Shown: one piece after another, positions 1 through 10,520 of the stretch
How positions within the stretch are numbered: the first letter of the stretch is position 1
How the letters are laid out: each line of letters opens with the position of its first letter
DNA from: Marsupella aquatica
Taxonomy: Eukaryota > Marchantiophyta
Length of the DNA: 64,000 bases
Reading direction: 5' to 3'
NCBI GenBank assembly: GCA_973895155.1
Contig: OZ316899.1
Coordinates: 10,726,001 to 10,790,000 of the forward strand
Program-made: the position numbers and the translations under genes
The notes under the pieces: model-generated
What the model saw: the letters and a program-made list of their open reading frames with translations, nothing else
The model's database searches: none
What the model was told of the DNA's origin: nothing

Positions 1-1043
1 TTCATCAAAAGAGTAGACACAGAGTTCGTCGTGTTAGCGCTATATGTCGATGACATTAATCTCTTCGGTACACAACGACTATTACGACAAACAATCAACA
101 CAATGAAGGGCATTTTCGAGATGAAAGAACTGGGAGAACCGACTTACTGCCTCGGCCTTCAGTTCGATCACCTACAGACAGGCACATTCATTAGCCAGTC
201 TACCTATACAAACAAAATCCTCCAACAATTCAATATGCAAAAGGCATACCCGGTATCAACACCAATGGAGCTGGGATCCTTAGACACTGCGAAGGACATG
301 TTCAGGCAAAGACAGGACAACGAACCAATACTAGATTCAGATAAGCCATACTTATCGGCTATCGGAGCCCTCCTTTACCTGGCCAACAACACCCGACAAT
401 ACGCCACTGGAACGGCATAAAACGAGTATTCCGATACCTCCAAGGAACAATTGACATGGGACTATTCTTCCCCAACGAAAGCGAGGATGAACTTACAGGA
501 TACGCGGACGCTGGATACCTCTCAGACCCCCAAGATTCAAAGTCGCAGACAGGATACGTCTTCTTGCAGGGTAAAACCGCCATATCTTGGAGAAGCACGA
601 AGCAGAGCCTAACCACAACGTCATCGAATCACGCCGAAGTAATTGCCCTCTATGAGGCATGCCGCGAAGCGATTTGGCTCCGTAGTATAATCACACATAT
701 ACTCAAACAGACAGGAAAAACCTTACTCACAAATCCAACCACCATCTACGAGGACAATAGGGCATGCGTCGACCAGATAGTTACAGGCTACATGAAGACC
801 GATCGAACCAAGCACATAGACCCGAAATTTTTCTTTACGCATGAACACAGCGGAAAGCAAATACAAGTAAAGTGGATAAGCTCACAAGACAATTGCGCCG
901 ACCTCTTCACCAAGCCGCTACCAGCGACTACACATCGAAAGCACGTCAGCGCCATTGGAATGCATCGTCTCTCCTCCCTAACCTCCTCGACTAACGACAA
1001 CTCCCGACACGAACACACAGCCAACGCAAAATCGAAGTAGAAC
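1..1043 (+). pseudogene. Ty1/copia pol fragment: reverse transcriptase end and RNase H
   Basis: Residues LYVDDINLFG near position 40 are the copia RT catalytic YVDD box. They are followed by the conserved MKELGEPTYCLGLQF and GALLYLANNTR blocks. From about 402, in another frame, the protein resumes at RHWNGIKRVFRYLQGT and runs through RNase H (GYADAGYLSD, the SWRSTKQ block, AEVIALYEACREAIWL, YEDNRACV) to the stop at 1038-1040. Copia proteins usually have roughly 17-20 residues (PDIAFAVN-type) between NNTR and RHWN. They are missing here, so a small deletion near 394-402 both removed them and shifted the frame. In the living element this enzyme copies the genomic RNA to cDNA. Confidence 0.9.
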
Positions 1044-1370
1044 CTCGACAAACTACTAAATCATAGTATCTAACGAACAGTTTACAGAGAGACACATGTT
1101 CCCCCGTCATGAATACAATACTACCCCGACTAGAGTAACAAATAAACGCTTACTTACTCTTAGCCCACTGGCTTAGACAGTAATAGGCTACTTTTAGACT
1201 TAGAGCATACACATTAGAGACTTTCTGAATTAGGGACCACAAATTGTAATGATGGTAGTACTCTTCCTTGAGAGGAAAGCAGCAAGGTTTGATGAGGCTA
1301 CATCATAAGTGACTCCCACTTTTAAACTAGGGTTAAATGTGTGGTTCCTTGACACCCCGTCCAAGTAACC

Positions 1371-1379
1371 AAGGGGAAG
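1371..1379 (+). other. polypurine tract before copia 3' LTR
   Basis: AAGGGGAAG directly abuts a TGTTATAACCC LTR start, the expected priming site for plus-strand cDNA synthesis. Confidence 0.7.
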
Positions 1380-1573
1380 TGTTATAACCCATAATATGAC
1401 TTAACCCTAGTATAGGATAGGTTAACATTAACCCAACCATGTTAACCCTTCTGGACTATATAAGTCCTTGGCATAATGGAAGTGAGTGGGGATTATTGAC
1501 TACTATCATCTTGTGTATTCATAACAATAAAGATATTTTATAATCTATTTGGAATGATGTTATTTTGTTCACA
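1380..1573 (+). repeat. short copia LTR (~194 bp)
   Basis: Starts TGTTATAACCC and ends TTGTTCACA (TG...CA, TGT/ACA inverted ends). Contains TATATAAG near 1456 and AATAAA near 1527, reasonable TATA and poly(A) signals. The start is well fixed by the purine tract; the end is inferred from the TG/CA rule only. Confidence 0.6.
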
Positions 1574-1699
1574 GAATATCTGGTCCTTAAATGGGGATGA
1601 AATAACTTTATAAGTTTTTATCCTCCATTTCTATGTGAGTTATTAAATAATATAATATGTATTATTTATTAATATAATATTAATGTGATTTGGCCTATA

Positions 1700-1812
1700 A
1701 AGTGTACATTTAGAGACACAAAAGTGTACATTTGGGTGTCTTGAAGTGTACATTTGGGGCCATGAAAGTGTACATTTCAAGACTCATTTGTGAACAAAAG
1801 AAAGTACACTTT
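1700..1812. repeat. 22-bp-periodic AAGTGTACATTT motif array
   Basis: AAGTGTACATTT occurs at 1700, 1722, 1744 and 1766, exactly 22 bp apart, with non-identical spacers. Its core TGTACA is palindromic. A partly inverted version (AAAGTACACTTTT) lies at 1801-1813. The array sits between the copia LTR and the minus-strand gag relic; no function is known to me. Confidence 0.75.
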
Positions 1813-2775
1813 TAATGAATAGGTTGATTTATTTGTATTCTTAGTTCTTCTATCAAGGTCACTAAATGTGAGGATATTTTACATAACTTTTGTGGGTGAC
1901 CCTTAGTGCCACACGTAAAGCATTCTATTGTATTGGAGTTCTTATCTTCTTGTTGCTTTTCTTCACTTTGTGTTTGGTTGCCCCCTTTTGTGTATATGGG
2001 TTTTCCATCTCGTCTCCGTCCTCCTCTGTTGGGCCTGAAATTGGTCCTGCCACCCGCACATCCTCTACCTCTCCCCCTGAAACCTTGGTATCTGTCTCCT
2101 CTAGAAGATGTCCCTCCTCTAGAAGATTGTCCTCCTCTGTTTTTATTAGGGCCTATGCATGGGGTCCATTTATTATTGGTAGGCATTCCAAAATTAGCCT
2201 TAGTATTGGGGACTGGGGGCAAAGTCCCTGGGGGGCGGGTTTTTGCATTCTTAGATTATGGTTGTTTATGCTTTTCAGCCAACAACATATGGGCTATCAA
2301 CTCAGAATACTTTGTAAATTTCATATTTCTATATTGGGCGGCAAGGATCATGTTAGTAGGGTGGACGGTGGATTTCAGTTTGTTCCTCATCAGCTACAGG
2401 TTGCCCGTAAAGGGCTAATTGGGATGTTATCCTAAATAGTTCACTATTATAGTTGGCAATAGATGTGTGGTTTTGCACCCTCAAGTTAATCCAATCATGC
2501 TTTGCCTTTTGGAGGTGGATTGTCTTTTTGTGGTCATATCTGTCCTTCAAGTGCTCCCAAAGGATTCTTGGGTTATATTCATTTAATCATTGAATCTTGA
2601 GGGGGCCTCCTAAGTGGTGCCTCAGTAAGACTAAGGCCTGTGCTTTTTGTTGGAGTGTTGGACCAGCGTCTGTGATAATAGTATCTTGTAGGCCTGTGGA
2701 TGCCAAATGGGCCTCCGCATCTAGAGACAAGGAGAGATCATTTTCTCCATCAATGGTGAGTGCCTGGAAATTCAT
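1812..2775 (-). pseudogene. Ty1/copia gag relic (UBN2-type, CCHC zinc knuckle)
   Basis: Three minus-strand blocks in order give a copia gag. 2775-2587 has NFQALTIDGEN...AEAHLASTGLQD. 2550-2353 has LKDRYDHKKTIHLQKAKHDW and YNSELFRITSQL. 2222-1812 has an RG-rich segment followed by a zinc knuckle CFTCGTKGHPQKLC (CX2CX4HX4C). Frame breaks and stops separate the blocks, so it no longer encodes the full protein. Gag would coat the RNA in the virus-like particle. Confidence 0.85.
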
Positions 2776-3346
2776 CCATACTATTCATTTTGTAGAGTGA
2801 GGTTAACAATTGAAGTGCAAATTTTCTTTTGTATTTCTAAAGAATTTTTTTGACTGTGTAAGCAATTGCACTTATCGAGAAAATTCCTTGGGACTTTGGT
2901 CGATTGTCACTCCAGTGGACTTTCTCTTTTTAATCGACTGCTTTTGCAAATTGATTTGCTTATGTCTCTTGTCCGGCCGATTCCTTCCTTCTCCTGCGGA
3001 ATTTCTTATCTCATTTTTCCTTTCTCCTGTAGGATTGATTTCTTTCCCTAAATCGTTCCTCTCTCCGATTTCCTCCGATCTCTTTGATTTCTCTTTTTGT
3101 TCTTAGCTTCGATTTTGCTTTCTTTTCTCTCTGATTTGATAGTTAGAAAGTGCATTGTCCAATTGCCTTAGGTTTTTCTCTCTGTTTTCAGAAATTACCA
3201 CATGAAGATTCATCAATTCCTGTCCAGTAATCGCCTTCTGCAATCAAGTTCTCCTCAGCTACCCCTTCTCTTTAAATTTTGTTCATCAATGTGCTACGTT
3301 TATTTGATTTTATTTTTGGTTTTGGTGAGTCAAAGTGATGATATCG
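2776..3346 (-). other. copia leader with degraded primer-binding site
   Basis: Immediately inside the LTR the minus strand reads CGATATCATCACTT, which matches 9 of 14 bases of the initiator-tRNA-Met PBS typical of plant copia (TGGTATCAGAGC...). The rest is a T-rich (plus strand) leader of ~550 bp with no recognisable coding content. Confidence 0.45.
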
Positions 3347-3535
3347 TGTTGGAATTCAAGGAAGCCATAGCTAGTTAGGATACAAGAGATACAAAGTAGA
3401 ATCTCCAATTGACATGGATTCAACCGCTCTCCTTGTATTATATATGTTATGGAACAAAGATAACCTGATCTTAACCAGAGTTAGACTAACCCTAGGTCAG
3501 ATTCCTAACGTAGCTTTAATACTTGTATCATAACA
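3347..3535 (-). repeat. copia 5' LTR (~189 bp, minus strand)
   Basis: On the minus strand it starts TGTTATGATAC and ends AATTCCAACA, giving TGTT/AACA inverted ends. An ATATATAATAC box lies near 3445. Position relative to PBS and gag supports a 5' LTR. Confidence 0.6.
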
Positions 3536-3796
3536 TATTCTAAATTATTTTGGCAACTCTATATATGTTTTTAATCTTGCTATCCCTGAACTCTCCTTTC
3601 TCTCCTTTCCCACATGATTTAAACTTCAATACAATCCATCCAAGCACTTTAGCAAATTTTGTGGAATTCTGCCAATGAAAAAAGCACCTCGTCTTGTGAA
3701 TGTAACACAAATATGAAACACTAATGATACCTTGAAATGTGTACATCTCCTATTTTAAGTTATTTTCATTCTTTTTAATCTTAGGTTCATGGTTTT

Positions 3797-3885
3797 AATT
3801 GTCATTACCTAAGGCAAGTGAGTATTACCTATCCCTCAAGAGGTACACAATTGTCATTACCAGAGGCAAGTGAGTATTACCTGTA
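3797..3885. repeat. ~52-bp tandem repeat, left half (split by the MULE)
   Basis: Units begin ATTGTCATTACC at about 3798 and 3850 and continue through GGCAAGTGAGTATTACCT. The last ten bases, ATTACCTGTA (3876-3885), are the left copy of the MULE target duplication. Confidence 0.6.
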
Positions 3886-4286
3886 CAGCTTTTTACTACA
3901 GTACCCCCCAAACTGAACATTATTACAATCTTGCCCCCCAAACTAAACTATTTACTATACTGCCCCCCAAACCGTATACCGATGCTTCTAACCAGACTTC
4001 TCGACCATGGAAGCGATCCTATTGGCTATCACGTAACTGCAGTCGACCACCCTTGGTCACACTAACCCGCGAGATCAGTCATTTACGCAGCCTGCACCCA
4101 GCCGCGGCGCGCCTAAGGCGTCTGATACCTATCGGGGCCCATTTGGACCCGGCTCCCACCAAACTGGGGCCGATGCTGCCCCTTCCTCCTACCAGGCCCA
4201 AGTAAATGCCACCCATTTGGACCCGACACCCATTCAGCATCGACGCTGTATTGGGCCCCGACTCCCAGGAGTCATTTTCTTCAGAA
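3886..4286 (+). repeat. MULE left TIR
   Basis: Close inverse match to the right TIR through the GGGGCC near 4137, then patchy matching to about 4286. The outer ~110 bp contain three spaced copies of a CCCCCCAAAC motif, each preceded by an AT-rich TACTA/TACAAT stretch, a subterminal repeat pattern suited to transposase binding. Confidence 0.85.
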
Positions 4287-4682
4287 AAAAGGGCATTGGG
4301 GCATCCTGTGCATGTGAGGCATTTTGATTGTCAATCCTCAAAAGAGAAGGATGTGCAGGGAAGGAATCCGGGTGCAAAGCAAAGGAGCAAGGGATCGGGG
4401 CAAAAAGGTTGAAGGGCGAACGGATCTCGTGAAGTAACGCAGCCAATGGAGTCATAGTTAAGAAGTCATTTTAAGTGTGTGGTTGATACTCAATGTGATG
4501 CCCCATTTTCTGATAGGGCTGTCGATAGGAACCGGTCCGGTAAATAAAGGAAGGCAACCCTCACATTCACAGGTGTGAAGCTCAAACCACTACTCTATGC
4601 TTCTTGAAATCTGATTCTGATTGAAAGTTTTGTATTGCTTGCAATTTGAGTCTGCAATTTTTGTGTCTGCAGGCTATTTTCA

Positions 4683-6718
4683 ATGTCACTACCAGCACAT
4701 CCAGTGTTGACCTTGGGGAGAACATTTGAGAGTTGGAAAGACCTTAAGAAATTAATAGTAGATGAGGGTGTGTTGTCAGAGCGACTCCTGATCACCCACA
4801 AGAAGGACGAGTATAAGTGGAAGCTAAGATGTAAGCAGAGTAGCTGCCCATGGAGGTTGAGAGCTACGAAGAAATGCAAAATAGAGACGATTACAATCAC
4901 ACACACATACTTGCGGCACACTTGTGAGCGGGCTGACCATTACAAAGAGAAGAATGCACAGCAGTTCTGATAGGCTGGCTGACAAAATTATGGATCTCAT
5001 TGTCAAGAACCGTCAAACTAGACCTTCGACCACAAGAGATACCGCTCAGGCCTGGGTGCACCCTGACATAAAATATCACACAGCCTATGCTGCAAAACAG
5101 AGAGCATTGAAGCGCCTAGATGGAGATGAAACAGATTCATTTCACCTCATACCAGCACACTGTCACCATATCCTTGAGAGAGATCCCATGGCACTTGCCA
5201 AGTACAGTGCACCGGATGGCCATCTACACATGTTATTTGTGTGTCCTTCAGCATCCAGGGATGCATTTCGCCATTGTAGACCCATGATAGCATTAGATGG
5301 GACACACACGAGATGCATGTACCCTAGCATTCTTTTGATTGCCACAACATTGGATGCTAATAACACAGTCTTATTGCTTGCATATTCTTGGGTGCCTTCA
5401 GAGAACAAGGCAAATTGGCTGGTGTTCCTCAATTTGTTAAAAGAAGCGATTCCAGATTTATCTCTTCCAGGAGTTGTTTTTATCTCGGATAGGGAAAAAG
5501 GCCTCACAGATGGGGTTCCAGAAGTATTTCCTTGTGGACATCCTGCTTACTGTACATGGCATCTTGGGGAGAACGTTCAAAAGCATTATGGCAAGGAAAT
5601 GAGAAAGTTGTTTGACGCTCTGCCATATGCTGTCACTCCAGCCAAATATCAACAGCGATTGAAGCACATTGAGGAGAAGAACAAAGCAGCCACTGAATAC
5701 ATTCGAAGGACAGCCAACCCAAAGTACTATTCTCGAGCATATTTCCCATCTAGAAGGTGAGTGCAATGACTTAGGGTTTGTAATTGAATTGTTGTTTGCT
5801 TAGCAATGATGTTATTTCAATTGTACATGGGATTGAACATTCCTTCAGACTGCTGCTTCAACTTGACAGATGTGAAACTAATGTTCTTGTAGATGGGGAC
5901 ATGAAACCTCACAGCAAGCAGAGAGCACAAATAGGGCACTAAAACCTCAACGGTAGGAGGTGACATTGAATATGTCATGCCAGATCTGGGATTACATGAT
6001 GGTAAAGTTTTTTGAGAAGCGAGAGCTTGCTGACAGTATTACAACTCCATTCCCACCTCACATTATGGAAGCACTCAATCAAGTGGAAGAGAAAGCAAGT
6101 CGTTTGATTGCACATCCTTCCCATGAAGCAGAGGTAAGAATCACTGATGATTGTAATAGGCAGTACATAGTGCATCTTCAGCCACCTTGGTCTTGCACTT
6201 GTGGTGATTTTCAGGATAAACTGTTGCCCTGTATACATGCCTGGTGAGCAATGACTCGACTGTGCCAACGTCACTATGATTTTGTGAGTCCCTACTATAG
6301 CACAGAGACATATAAAAAAACATACAAGTCCCATCTGCCAGCTTTGATTAGAGTTGGGCTCCTCCCAGATCCACATTGTGGCCCTCCGCTGAAGAAAAGA
6401 CGTAAAGGACGTCCGATAGAGAGAATTCGGACTCGCTTTGATGAGGAGGAGGTTTGTCGATTGCCACAAAAGTGTGGGGTTTGTGGAGTTCGAGGCCATG
6501 ATCGCAGGAATTGTCCAAACCACAATGAGTTGCAAATGTCGGAAATTGGGGAAGAAGAAAGTGAATTGGAGGACATGGAGGAAGCTCATTGTGCTGCCAA
6601 AGAGGATCCTTGTCATACTGTACAAGGTTGGGGATCACAGGAGAGCATGAGCATTGGAAGCTTTTCTCAATTGCTAGCAACCATGGATAGTGCACCATCC
6701 AGTGGTTCCCATCATTAG
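4683..6718 (+). pseudogene. MURA-type MULE transposase, broken (about 640 codons, one intron)
   Basis: Order of domains: an N-terminal MuDR DNA-binding region (LRCKQSSCPWRLRATKK, then HTCERAD) at 4683-4960; the MULE DDE domain with ALDGTHT and FISDREKGL acidic residues (5290-5560); then C-terminal SWIM finger (CTCGDF...CIHA, CxCxnCxH, about 6195-6240) and a CCHC zinc knuckle CGVCGVRGHDRRNC (about 6475-6515). A canonical GT-AG intron at 5757-5892 joins SRR to WGHETSQQA in frame. Lesions: a +1 shift near 4965, an in-frame TAG at 5954-5956 and TGA at 6245-6247. The protein would bind the TIRs and catalyse cut-and-paste transposition. Confidence 0.9.
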
Positions 6719-6962
6719 ACAGGCTTGTGTAGAGTAATTTAGTTGTCAATGTTATTAGTTTTTTTAGTCACCTGTTGAGAATACTTTTCAAACAGATGAC
6801 AAGACAATTGAATTTACACTTCGAATCAGAGAAATAGGATGTGTGTGCATTGAATGAGAAACATTTAGTATTCCAAAATGGGCCACTTTGGGCTACAATG
6901 AGAGACGTGCACCACAAGTGCAATGCTGGCACAATTCACAGCCTGCCTATCTAATTCTGACA

Positions 6963-7535
6963 CTAAAAATTGGATCGCCTAATACGCATCAATCCATCCT
7001 GCAAATACGCCAATGCTTCTTGCCGAGTCTTGAAACTCTTAAATTTACATCCACTAAAGCCATGGACATGGTGCTGACAAGCCTCCCATGTATCGTAGAT
7101 GCCTGGCGTGTAGCCGCAGACAACTGCATAATAACGTCGCTTCTGCCCAAGATGCCAACTGTGCATTATTTCAGTAGTAGGCACTTGCCTCGGCCTTTGC
7201 TCCATGATCTCGCTCACAGGCTCCATCATTGGCTCTCATGTTACAGCCTGTTCTTTCCTAGGCTGCATACTTGGCTTGCCTTCATCCTCCCTGGAATCGA
7301 GCATGGTATTCAAGTGGATTGGCGGAGCAGTGGGTACGGGAGTGGGTAAGTCTAGTGTAGGGGCTGCAGGAAGCTCCCCGGCTGATTGCAGCCAGAAATC
7401 TAATTTATCCCTCCCGAACTCCATGGCACGAGAGAGCAGACGAAAAATAGACCCCATCACTCCTATAAAGGCCCAAAGGCATACAACGAGTGCCCTCAGG
7501 ATGGTGCTTATTGCTCTGGCCATTGCACACCCCAC
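6963..7535 (-). pseudogene. antisense MULE ORF with RNase H1 N-terminal (viroplasmin-like) domain
   Basis: One reading frame of ~190 codons, interrupted by a single TGA at 7236-7238 (CGA-to-TGA type). The first half has a hydrophobic stretch (AISTILRALVVCLWAFIGVM) followed by a proline-rich linker. The second half reads YYAVVCGYTPGIYDTWEAC and FSGCKFKSFKTRQEALAYL, the pattern of the RNase H1 N-terminal/caulimovirus VI domain, which binds RNA-DNA or double-stranded RNA. No RNase H catalytic domain follows. It may be a captured host fragment (Pack-MULE style) or an accessory MULE gene; I cannot tell which. Confidence 0.7.
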
Positions 7536-7776
7536 ACTTGGCCTTCGAGGTCGATCTCACCTTGCAGCACCTTAAAATAATGGCTTTCCCGAAGTGGAAA
7601 TGCTGCTTCGATTTGCGCTCCCAGTAGAAACTTCAAATGTGGCGTTCCTTGTGTTTCTGCGCCTCGACCCTCCCAGTGCTGTGCTAGAGAAAATTTGGCG
7701 GCTCCCCTTCCCTTACCTGCCCTTCCCGTCCGCCCTCCTCTTGAGATCGATCATATGCCTCAATGTGCGTGTTTCC

Positions 7777-8161
7777 CTGAAGAAAATGACTGGTAGAAGT
7801 CGTGCCCTCAGCGTAAGTTGACTGGTAGGAGTCGGGGCCCGATAGCTCGTTGGGGCACGAGAGGAGGAATGGGAAGTATTGGGTGCAAGTGCGCCTTGGT
7901 GGGAGCCAGGCCCCGACAGGTATCGGACGCCTTAGGCGCGCCGCGGCTGGGTGCAGGCTGCGTACGTGACTGATCTCGCGGGTTAGTGTGACCAAGGGTG
8001 GTCGACTGCGATTACGTGATAGCCAATAGGATCGCTTCCGTGGTCGAGAAGTCTGGTTAGAAGCATCGGTATACGGTTTGGGGGGCAGTATAGTAATAGT
8101 TTAGTTTGGGGGGCAAGATTGTAATAATGTTCAGTTTGGGGGGTACTTTAGTAAAAAGCTG
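7777..8161 (-). repeat. MULE right TIR
   Basis: Inverse of the left TIR, starting from AGCTTTTTACT at the 8161 end and including the three CCCCCCAAAC motifs. A few substitutions and one small internal expansion (two GACTGGTAG repeats near 7788-7840) distinguish it from the left TIR. Confidence 0.85.
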
Positions 8162-8268
8162 ATTACCTGTACCTCTTATGTACACAATTGTCATTACCTG
8201 AGGCGAGTATTGCAATTGTCATTACCTGAGGCAAGTGAGGATAACCTGGACCTCTTATGTGCACAATG
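8162..8268. repeat. ~52-bp tandem repeat, right half
   Basis: Continues the array interrupted by the MULE: ATTGTCATTACCTGAGG at about 8187 and again at 8215 (a shortened 28-bp unit), then GGATAACCTGGACCTCTTATG. The first ten bases are the right copy of the target duplication. Confidence 0.55.
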
Positions 8269-9602
8269 TTTGATGTGTGCTTAGGTTAGGGCAAGATTTT
8301 TGAAATTGTACTTTCCTCTTCATTATGTGAAATTTGCATTTCTTTGGCATGTGCTGCACTTTAATCTTGTATTTTATCTCACTCAACATTATCAAGTAGT
8401 ATCAACTAGCCATACAAATCACTAAAAGACAACAAATGAAGTGCGTTCCCGGATGAGCATGCTGTAATGGCGTTGCAAAAAAGTGACATGATGAAATATT
8501 GACACCATAGAGAGGCGCTATCACATTCCAGGTTAGTAGCACACTCAACGAAGAGAACATAGTCAAAGCAGAAAATATCTCGCATCAAGAAGCTAACTTG
8601 AGGAGAAAAACAATGAAGTGAAGTGTCACAATAGTGCGAAGCGTCCTGTTTGGGTGGACAGATAAGCTTAATCACAGTCATGGAAATAGAAAAGATTAGA
8701 TTGCAGATAAGAATGAAAGGGTTTATGGGCAGAGGTAGCAGATTGAAAAAGTCATGCACAGCACCTCCCAGCAGCAAAAATGAGTTTTACATATTTTCTC
8801 AACGAGCACCTTACTGGGTTGTACTGTAATCTATTAAATGTACTGCACTTCTTTTGGTACCTCGGTTTCTGTCTCAATCGTTACTTGAAAGGGCTGAGTC
8901 ATAATCTAGATAGTATAATGACATTCAGCACCTCTATGAAATGTATTTTGGTCAAGAGACCAGAAGGATTATTTTTCTTGGCAATTGGGCAGAATTAAAA
9001 CACTGCAAGATTCTAGTGGACCAGACATAGGCTTCAACCACAGTTACATGTGTAGAGACAAACTGCATATCCGCGTGCAAATAGTGACATGAGTTTGCCA
9101 TGAGCTTCCACAGAACGTACACTGCAAACAAGGGTAAGGAAAACAAGGACGATGACGAGTGTAAAATTATAGATAGTAAAACCATAGTAAAGTGTGCTGA
9201 TGAGAGAACGAATGCGACATAAAAAGTATCCCTAACAAAGGCGACCACGGATCGGAAAGAAGAAAATGCAAAAGACCACCTACGTCAATCAAAAGTCCTA
9301 TCTCAGATAACCAATAAGATTAACGTGAACCAATCCAAGCTACTGTTAGATTGTCCATCGCATGACGCAGGGTCCAGTAAGGGCCTCGTCTACGTGACTA
9401 CGTTCCACTTACAAAGATACGAGCTATAAACAAAGTCCCACCGACAAGTACCTTTGCGGGTACCCCTAATAAAGTCCGACCAGACAAATCTTCACAACGT
9501 CCAGATCCATGTGAACGAGGTCGATTCTCTGTACTGCACCGCCTCTAGTCTGGATCACGATTTTGCTTACAGAGACGTAAGCTTTAAGCTATAGTCCTTC
9601 AA
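8269..9602. other. no gene recognised
   Basis: AT-rich DNA with only short, unconvincing ORFs. The part just left of 9602 is presumably the 3' untranslated and downstream region of the minus-strand BPC gene, but I see no clear poly(A) signal to fix its end. Confidence 0.4.
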
Positions 9603-10520
9603 CTACCTCAAGGTGACATAACGGTTTGTGCCATGCTTTGCCCAGTGATCCTTCAAATCAATGGGGCATTTCACATTGACGCCTTCCGTGGTAAGCTTCT
9701 CCAGAAGCTTTTCAAAGGCACCAGCGCTCATTTTGCGTCCAGCCAGCCTTGAACTTCGCTTCTTGGGATTCATTGGAAGGGGGTACATGGAGATCATAGT
9801 GGTGCAGCAAGCAGACTGCCATCCTCCATTACCCCACTTGTAACATGGCTGGTTCACACCAGTACATGAACAGTAGGGAATGGAATTAGAGAAACTTCCG
9901 TCAACTTCCTCCGCACCAGAAATGCCGTGCTCGTCCTTCTCGAAACAGTCCAGTTGATGAACAAAAGATTTCTGCTCCGGAGATCTTTTCCTGAGGGGAA
10001 GTAGCCCATGTTTGAGGTCTTTTCCAAACTTCCTCTTCACACGCACATCTCTTTGGATATCCTTCATGTTTCCAACCACACCAGACTTCTGAAAGAGCTC
10101 GGAGCAAAGACCATTACGGCTCAACTGACCTTTCCACTGGCAGGCAGGGATGGACTGCAAGTTCACATCGAAAGAGCAACTATCCGTGACTGAAGGACCT
10201 TGCAGAGCCTTTGTGCTCCCAGCATTCGGTGGGACGTGTCTATTCCAGTCACCGAATGTTGGAAACCTTCCTGCACGCGCACCAGCGAGAGCAGCCACAG
10301 CAGCATCGCGCTCTACCAACGCCGAGTCACGTTCAGCCAATGCAAGGTCACAACGCAGAAGCGCAGCGTCACGCTCCACACTAGCCGCTTTCCTGTCTGC
10401 TAACGCATTATTTCTCTCAAGGATGGCGGCATCGCGTTCGGCAATGGCTTTCAAGAGTTTCAGTGCCGCATGGTCACAAATAAGCCTCCGCCGGACGGCA
10501 ACTCGTCCGTCCTCATCCAT
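9603..10520 (-). CDS. BPC: BASIC PENTACYSTEINE (BBR/BPC) GAGA-binding transcription factor, group II type
   Basis: A 305-residue uninterrupted ORF. The N-terminal third (about residues 18-80) is an alanine-rich coiled coil with repeated AERDAAL-type units, as in the BPC4/BPC6 subgroup. The C-terminus has the signature basic pentacysteine DNA-binding domain: CSCTG...C, then [14 protein letters not shown] (five cysteines, about residues 212-236), [20 protein letters not shown] and the near-invariant [17 protein letters not shown] at the end. BPC proteins are nuclear and bind GA/TC repeats to recruit Polycomb and other regulators. The ATG at 10518-10520 gives the full coiled coil, and total length suits the family (~280-340). 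The middle ([11 protein letters not shown]) carries a basic patch. It is the only complete-looking host gene here and stands alone among transposons. Confidence 0.93.
   Translation of the reverse strand: MDEDGRVAVRRRLICDHAALKLLKAIAERDAAILERNNALADRKAASVERDAALLRCDLALAERDSALVERDAAVAALAGARAGRFPTFGDWNRHVPPNAGSTKALQGPSVTDSCSFDVNLQSIPACQWKGQLSRNGLCSELFQKSGVVGNMKDIQRDVRVKRKFGKDLKHGLLPLRKRSPEQKSFVHQLDCFEKDEHGISGAEEVDGSFSNSIPYCSCTGVNQPCYKWGNGGWQSACCTTMISMYPLPMNPKKRSSRLAGRKMSAGAFEKLLEKLTTEGVNVKCPIDLKDHWAKHGTNRYVTLR

Larger units (their letters stand above)
1..1573 (+). mobile_element. 3' end of a Ty1/copia retrotransposon (cut by the window edge)
   Basis: The order is the RT C-terminal end, RNase H, about 330 bp of non-coding DNA, a purine tract and an LTR, which is the normal 3' end of a Ty1/copia element on the plus strand. 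Everything upstream of the RT YVDD region is outside the window, so its 5' LTR and target duplication cannot be checked. The coding part is broken, so this copy is dead. Confidence 0.8.
1812..3535 (-). mobile_element. 5' part of a second Ty1/copia element (LTR, leader, gag)
   Basis: Reading the minus strand from 3535: a 189-bp TG...CA LTR, a degraded primer-binding site, a ~570-bp leader and a gag relic. Protease onwards is absent; the gag ends at 1812 and the downstream DNA is unrelated. The LTR differs from the one at 1380, so this is a different family from the plus-strand copy. Confidence 0.7.
3886..8161 (+). mobile_element. MULE (Mutator-like element) with long TIRs
   Basis: The ends are CAGCTTTTTACT and its inverse at 8150-8161, flanked by identical 10-bp ATTACCTGTA at 3876-3885 and 8162-8171. 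Near-identical terminal inverted repeats of ~400 bp enclose a MURA-type transposase relic (plus strand) and an antisense ORF with an RNase H1 N-terminal domain. Mutator elements typically make 9-11-bp duplications, so the boundaries are well supported. The transposase is broken, so the copy is probably non-autonomous now, but the high TIR identity suggests moderate age. Confidence 0.93.

Noticed and set aside
6963-7229. Endogenous caulimovirus sequence, because of the viroplasmin-like domain
   Set aside because: No other caulimovirus gene is nearby, the domain is shared with cellular RNase H1 proteins, and it sits inside a well-bounded MULE.
8406-8777. 123-codon minus-strand ORF
   Set aside because: Cysteine- and phenylalanine-rich, no domain, no coding-like neighbours; likely chance in AT-rich DNA.
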